Assembly (NCBI GenBank): GCA_001464935.1
Contig: LNEL01000039.1
Coordinates: forward strand, 51,119-115,118
Direction: 5' to 3'
DNA: 64,000 nt
From: Gammaproteobacteria bacterium Ga0077536
Lineage (GTDB): Bacteria > Pseudomonadota > Gammaproteobacteria > Ga0077536
The position numbers and the translations under genes are program-made. A model generated the notes under the pieces. The model searched no databases. It saw only the letters and a list, made by a program, of their open reading frames with translations, and was not told the DNA's origin. Below are positions 62,998 to 64,000 of this stretch, in pieces. Position 1 is the first letter of the stretch. Every line of letters starts with the position of its first letter.

Positions 62998-64000
62998 ATG
63001 ACGAAGACCAGAATCGCGCTGGCAGTCGCTCTCGCACTCGCGGGCGGACAGGCACTTGCCGCCAACACCTTGTTCGACACCTTCACGCCACTTGGCGCGT
63101 CCGCCGGCCCGACGGCCAACGAAGCGGTGCCGCTGACGCTGTCGAGCCCGAACTTCACGCAGGTCTCGATTGCCGATCGCAACAGCCAGCTCGGGGCCGG
63201 CCAGTTCGACTCCGGCAACTGGGACATGATCACGTCCAACGAAACCGGCCCGCAGGCGGGCCGTTACCTGTTCACCGTGTTCGAGACGGCGCAGGCCGGC
63301 ATCATTCGCCACGACCTGCAGACCGGCTCGACGAAGACGATCTGGGCCGCACCCGCGGCCGCGCCCAATGCGAATTCGGCCGTCGCCTTCGACGCGTCCT
63401 ACTGGACCCCGTGGGGCACGTTCATCACGGCCGAAGAAAGCTGGGGCAGCCAGCCGCAGCCGTATGGCCGCCTGTTCGAAGTCAAGAATCCGCTGACCGC
63501 GAACGGCCTCGCCAATGTCACCCACCAGAACATCATCCCGCGCACCTCGCACGAAGGCATCGAGTTCGACGCTGCCGGGCATATGTACTTCATCGACGAA
63601 CTGAACGGCGGCAGCCTCTACCGCTATACGACGGCGGCGAACATGGCCGATGTGATGACCGGCTCGGCCGACTATTTCGCGGCCGGCACGACGTCCGTGC
63701 TGCGAGTGGGCGACGGCAATACGGCGAACGCCACCGGCGCCTTCAGCTGGGTCGATTTCACCGATGCCACCGGCCAGGGTCTGTTCGGCGCGGTGACGAT
63801 CACCGATCCGAACGGGATCGAATCGGTCGATGCGCGCGCAACGACGAATGTCGCCGAGTTCAAGGGCACCGACTACCAGCGCCCGGAGGACCTCGAACTG
63901 CAGATCAACGCCAACGGTGACGAACTGCTGTACATGGCGACGACGACGACCAACGAAGTCTATGCCGTGAACCTCACCGACGGCGTGATCTCGGTGTTTG
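62998..64000 (+). CDS. Secreted PhoX/DUF839-family protein (3' truncated by window)
   Basis: At least 334 residues, with a signal peptide MTKTRIALAVALALAGGQALA. Conserved stretches fit PhoX-type phosphatases or DUF839 proteins: WTPWGTFITAEESWG, TSHEGIEFDAAGHMYFIDE and a late QRPEDLELQ, with acidic residues suited to metal or calcium binding. PhoX is a periplasmic or outer-surface phosphatase of the phosphate-starvation response. AGGGGGA is 8 bp before the ATG. The frame runs off the right edge, so the C-terminus is not seen. Confidence 0.85.
   Translation, partial: MTKTRIALAVALALAGGQALAANTLFDTFTPLGASAGPTANEAVPLTLSSPNFTQVSIADRNSQLGAGQFDSGNWDMITSNETGPQAGRYLFTVFETAQAGIIRHDLQTGSTKTIWAAPAAAPNANSAVAFDASYWTPWGTFITAEESWGSQPQPYGRLFEVKNPLTANGLANVTHQNIIPRTSHEGIEFDAAGHMYFIDELNGGSLYRYTTAANMADVMTGSADYFAAGTTSVLRVGDGNTANATGAFSWVDFTDATGQGLFGAVTITDPNGIESVDARATTNVAEFKGTDYQRPEDLELQINANGDELLYMATTTTNEVYAVNLTDGVISVF

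Overview
The window is 64 kb of GC-rich, densely coding bacterial DNA (roughly two-thirds G+C by eye) holding about 60 protein genes and no RNA gene that I could recognise. The gene families point to an aerobic, metabolically versatile proteobacterium, most likely gammaproteobacterial: an HpnN-type hopanoid transporter, cbb3 oxidase subunit CcoQ, NsrR, an autotransporter, HyuAB hydantoinases, many acyl-CoA/CoA-transfer enzymes, and luciferase-like and FAD monooxygenases. The lineage is inferred from gene content only. There is no phage, integrase or transposase. The only repeat element is a 151-bp unit bounded by perfect 35-bp inverted repeats (32493-32643).

Layout. 36-2757 (minus): a DsbA-like thioredoxin-fold protein, an RluA-type pseudouridine synthase, a secreted trypsin-like protease and an unknown protein. 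3076-6852 (plus): a DmdC-like acyl-CoA dehydrogenase overlapping a NYN-LOTUS RNA-binding/nuclease gene, then a luciferase-like oxidoreductase. 6874-8485: a GNAT acetyltransferase and a divergent cupin with a Lys/Ala-rich tail. 8536-19350 is the largest coherent system: seven minus-strand genes (SMP-30 lactonase, HpsN/HisD-like dehydrogenase, acetoacetate-decarboxylase-family protein, SDR, TetR, XdhC, MocA-like cytidylyltransferase) face four plus-strand genes for a molybdenum hydroxylase (CoxM, CoxS, CoxL, CoxG types). The shared promoter region carries a perfect TGAGC-N4-GCTCA palindrome and a related site, so the locus looks like a TetR-controlled catabolic regulon encoding its own Mo-enzyme maturation factors.

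19376-32486: a PHP phosphoesterase, a small autotransporter, an alpha/beta hydrolase, a FecR-domain protein, a family III CoA transferase, a DUF3047-like protein with a CXXCH motif, a NarL-type two-component pair, an HpnN-like RND transporter, a GST and a BKACE enzyme. 32652-41880: a luciferase-like oxidoreductase, a PilZ protein, a 1216-residue flavoprotein resembling an NfnB-NfnA fusion, GFA and VOC proteins, an MFS transporter and an ArgD-like aminotransferase. 41905-44179: a membrane-anchored homologue of linalool dehydratase/isomerase that keeps the catalytic cysteine pair, with a small membrane partner.

44415-52712: a Gfo/Idh/MocA oxidoreductase, pcaIJ, an nsrR gene broken by a frameshift, a DUF2834 protein divergent from an XRE/MmyB regulator, an orphan ccoQ, a UbiA-type prenyltransferase, an epoxide-hydrolase/SDR/PhnA-domain operon and a small zinc-binding protein. 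52734-62774: hyuBA, an MFS transporter with a TRIC channel gene, two tandem paralogous FAD monooxygenases and a second family III CoA transferase. 62998 to the right edge: a secreted PhoX/DUF839 protein cut by the window end.

The items most worth follow-up are the LDI-like membrane enzyme, the self-contained Mo-hydroxylase regulon and the fused electron-bifurcase-like protein.
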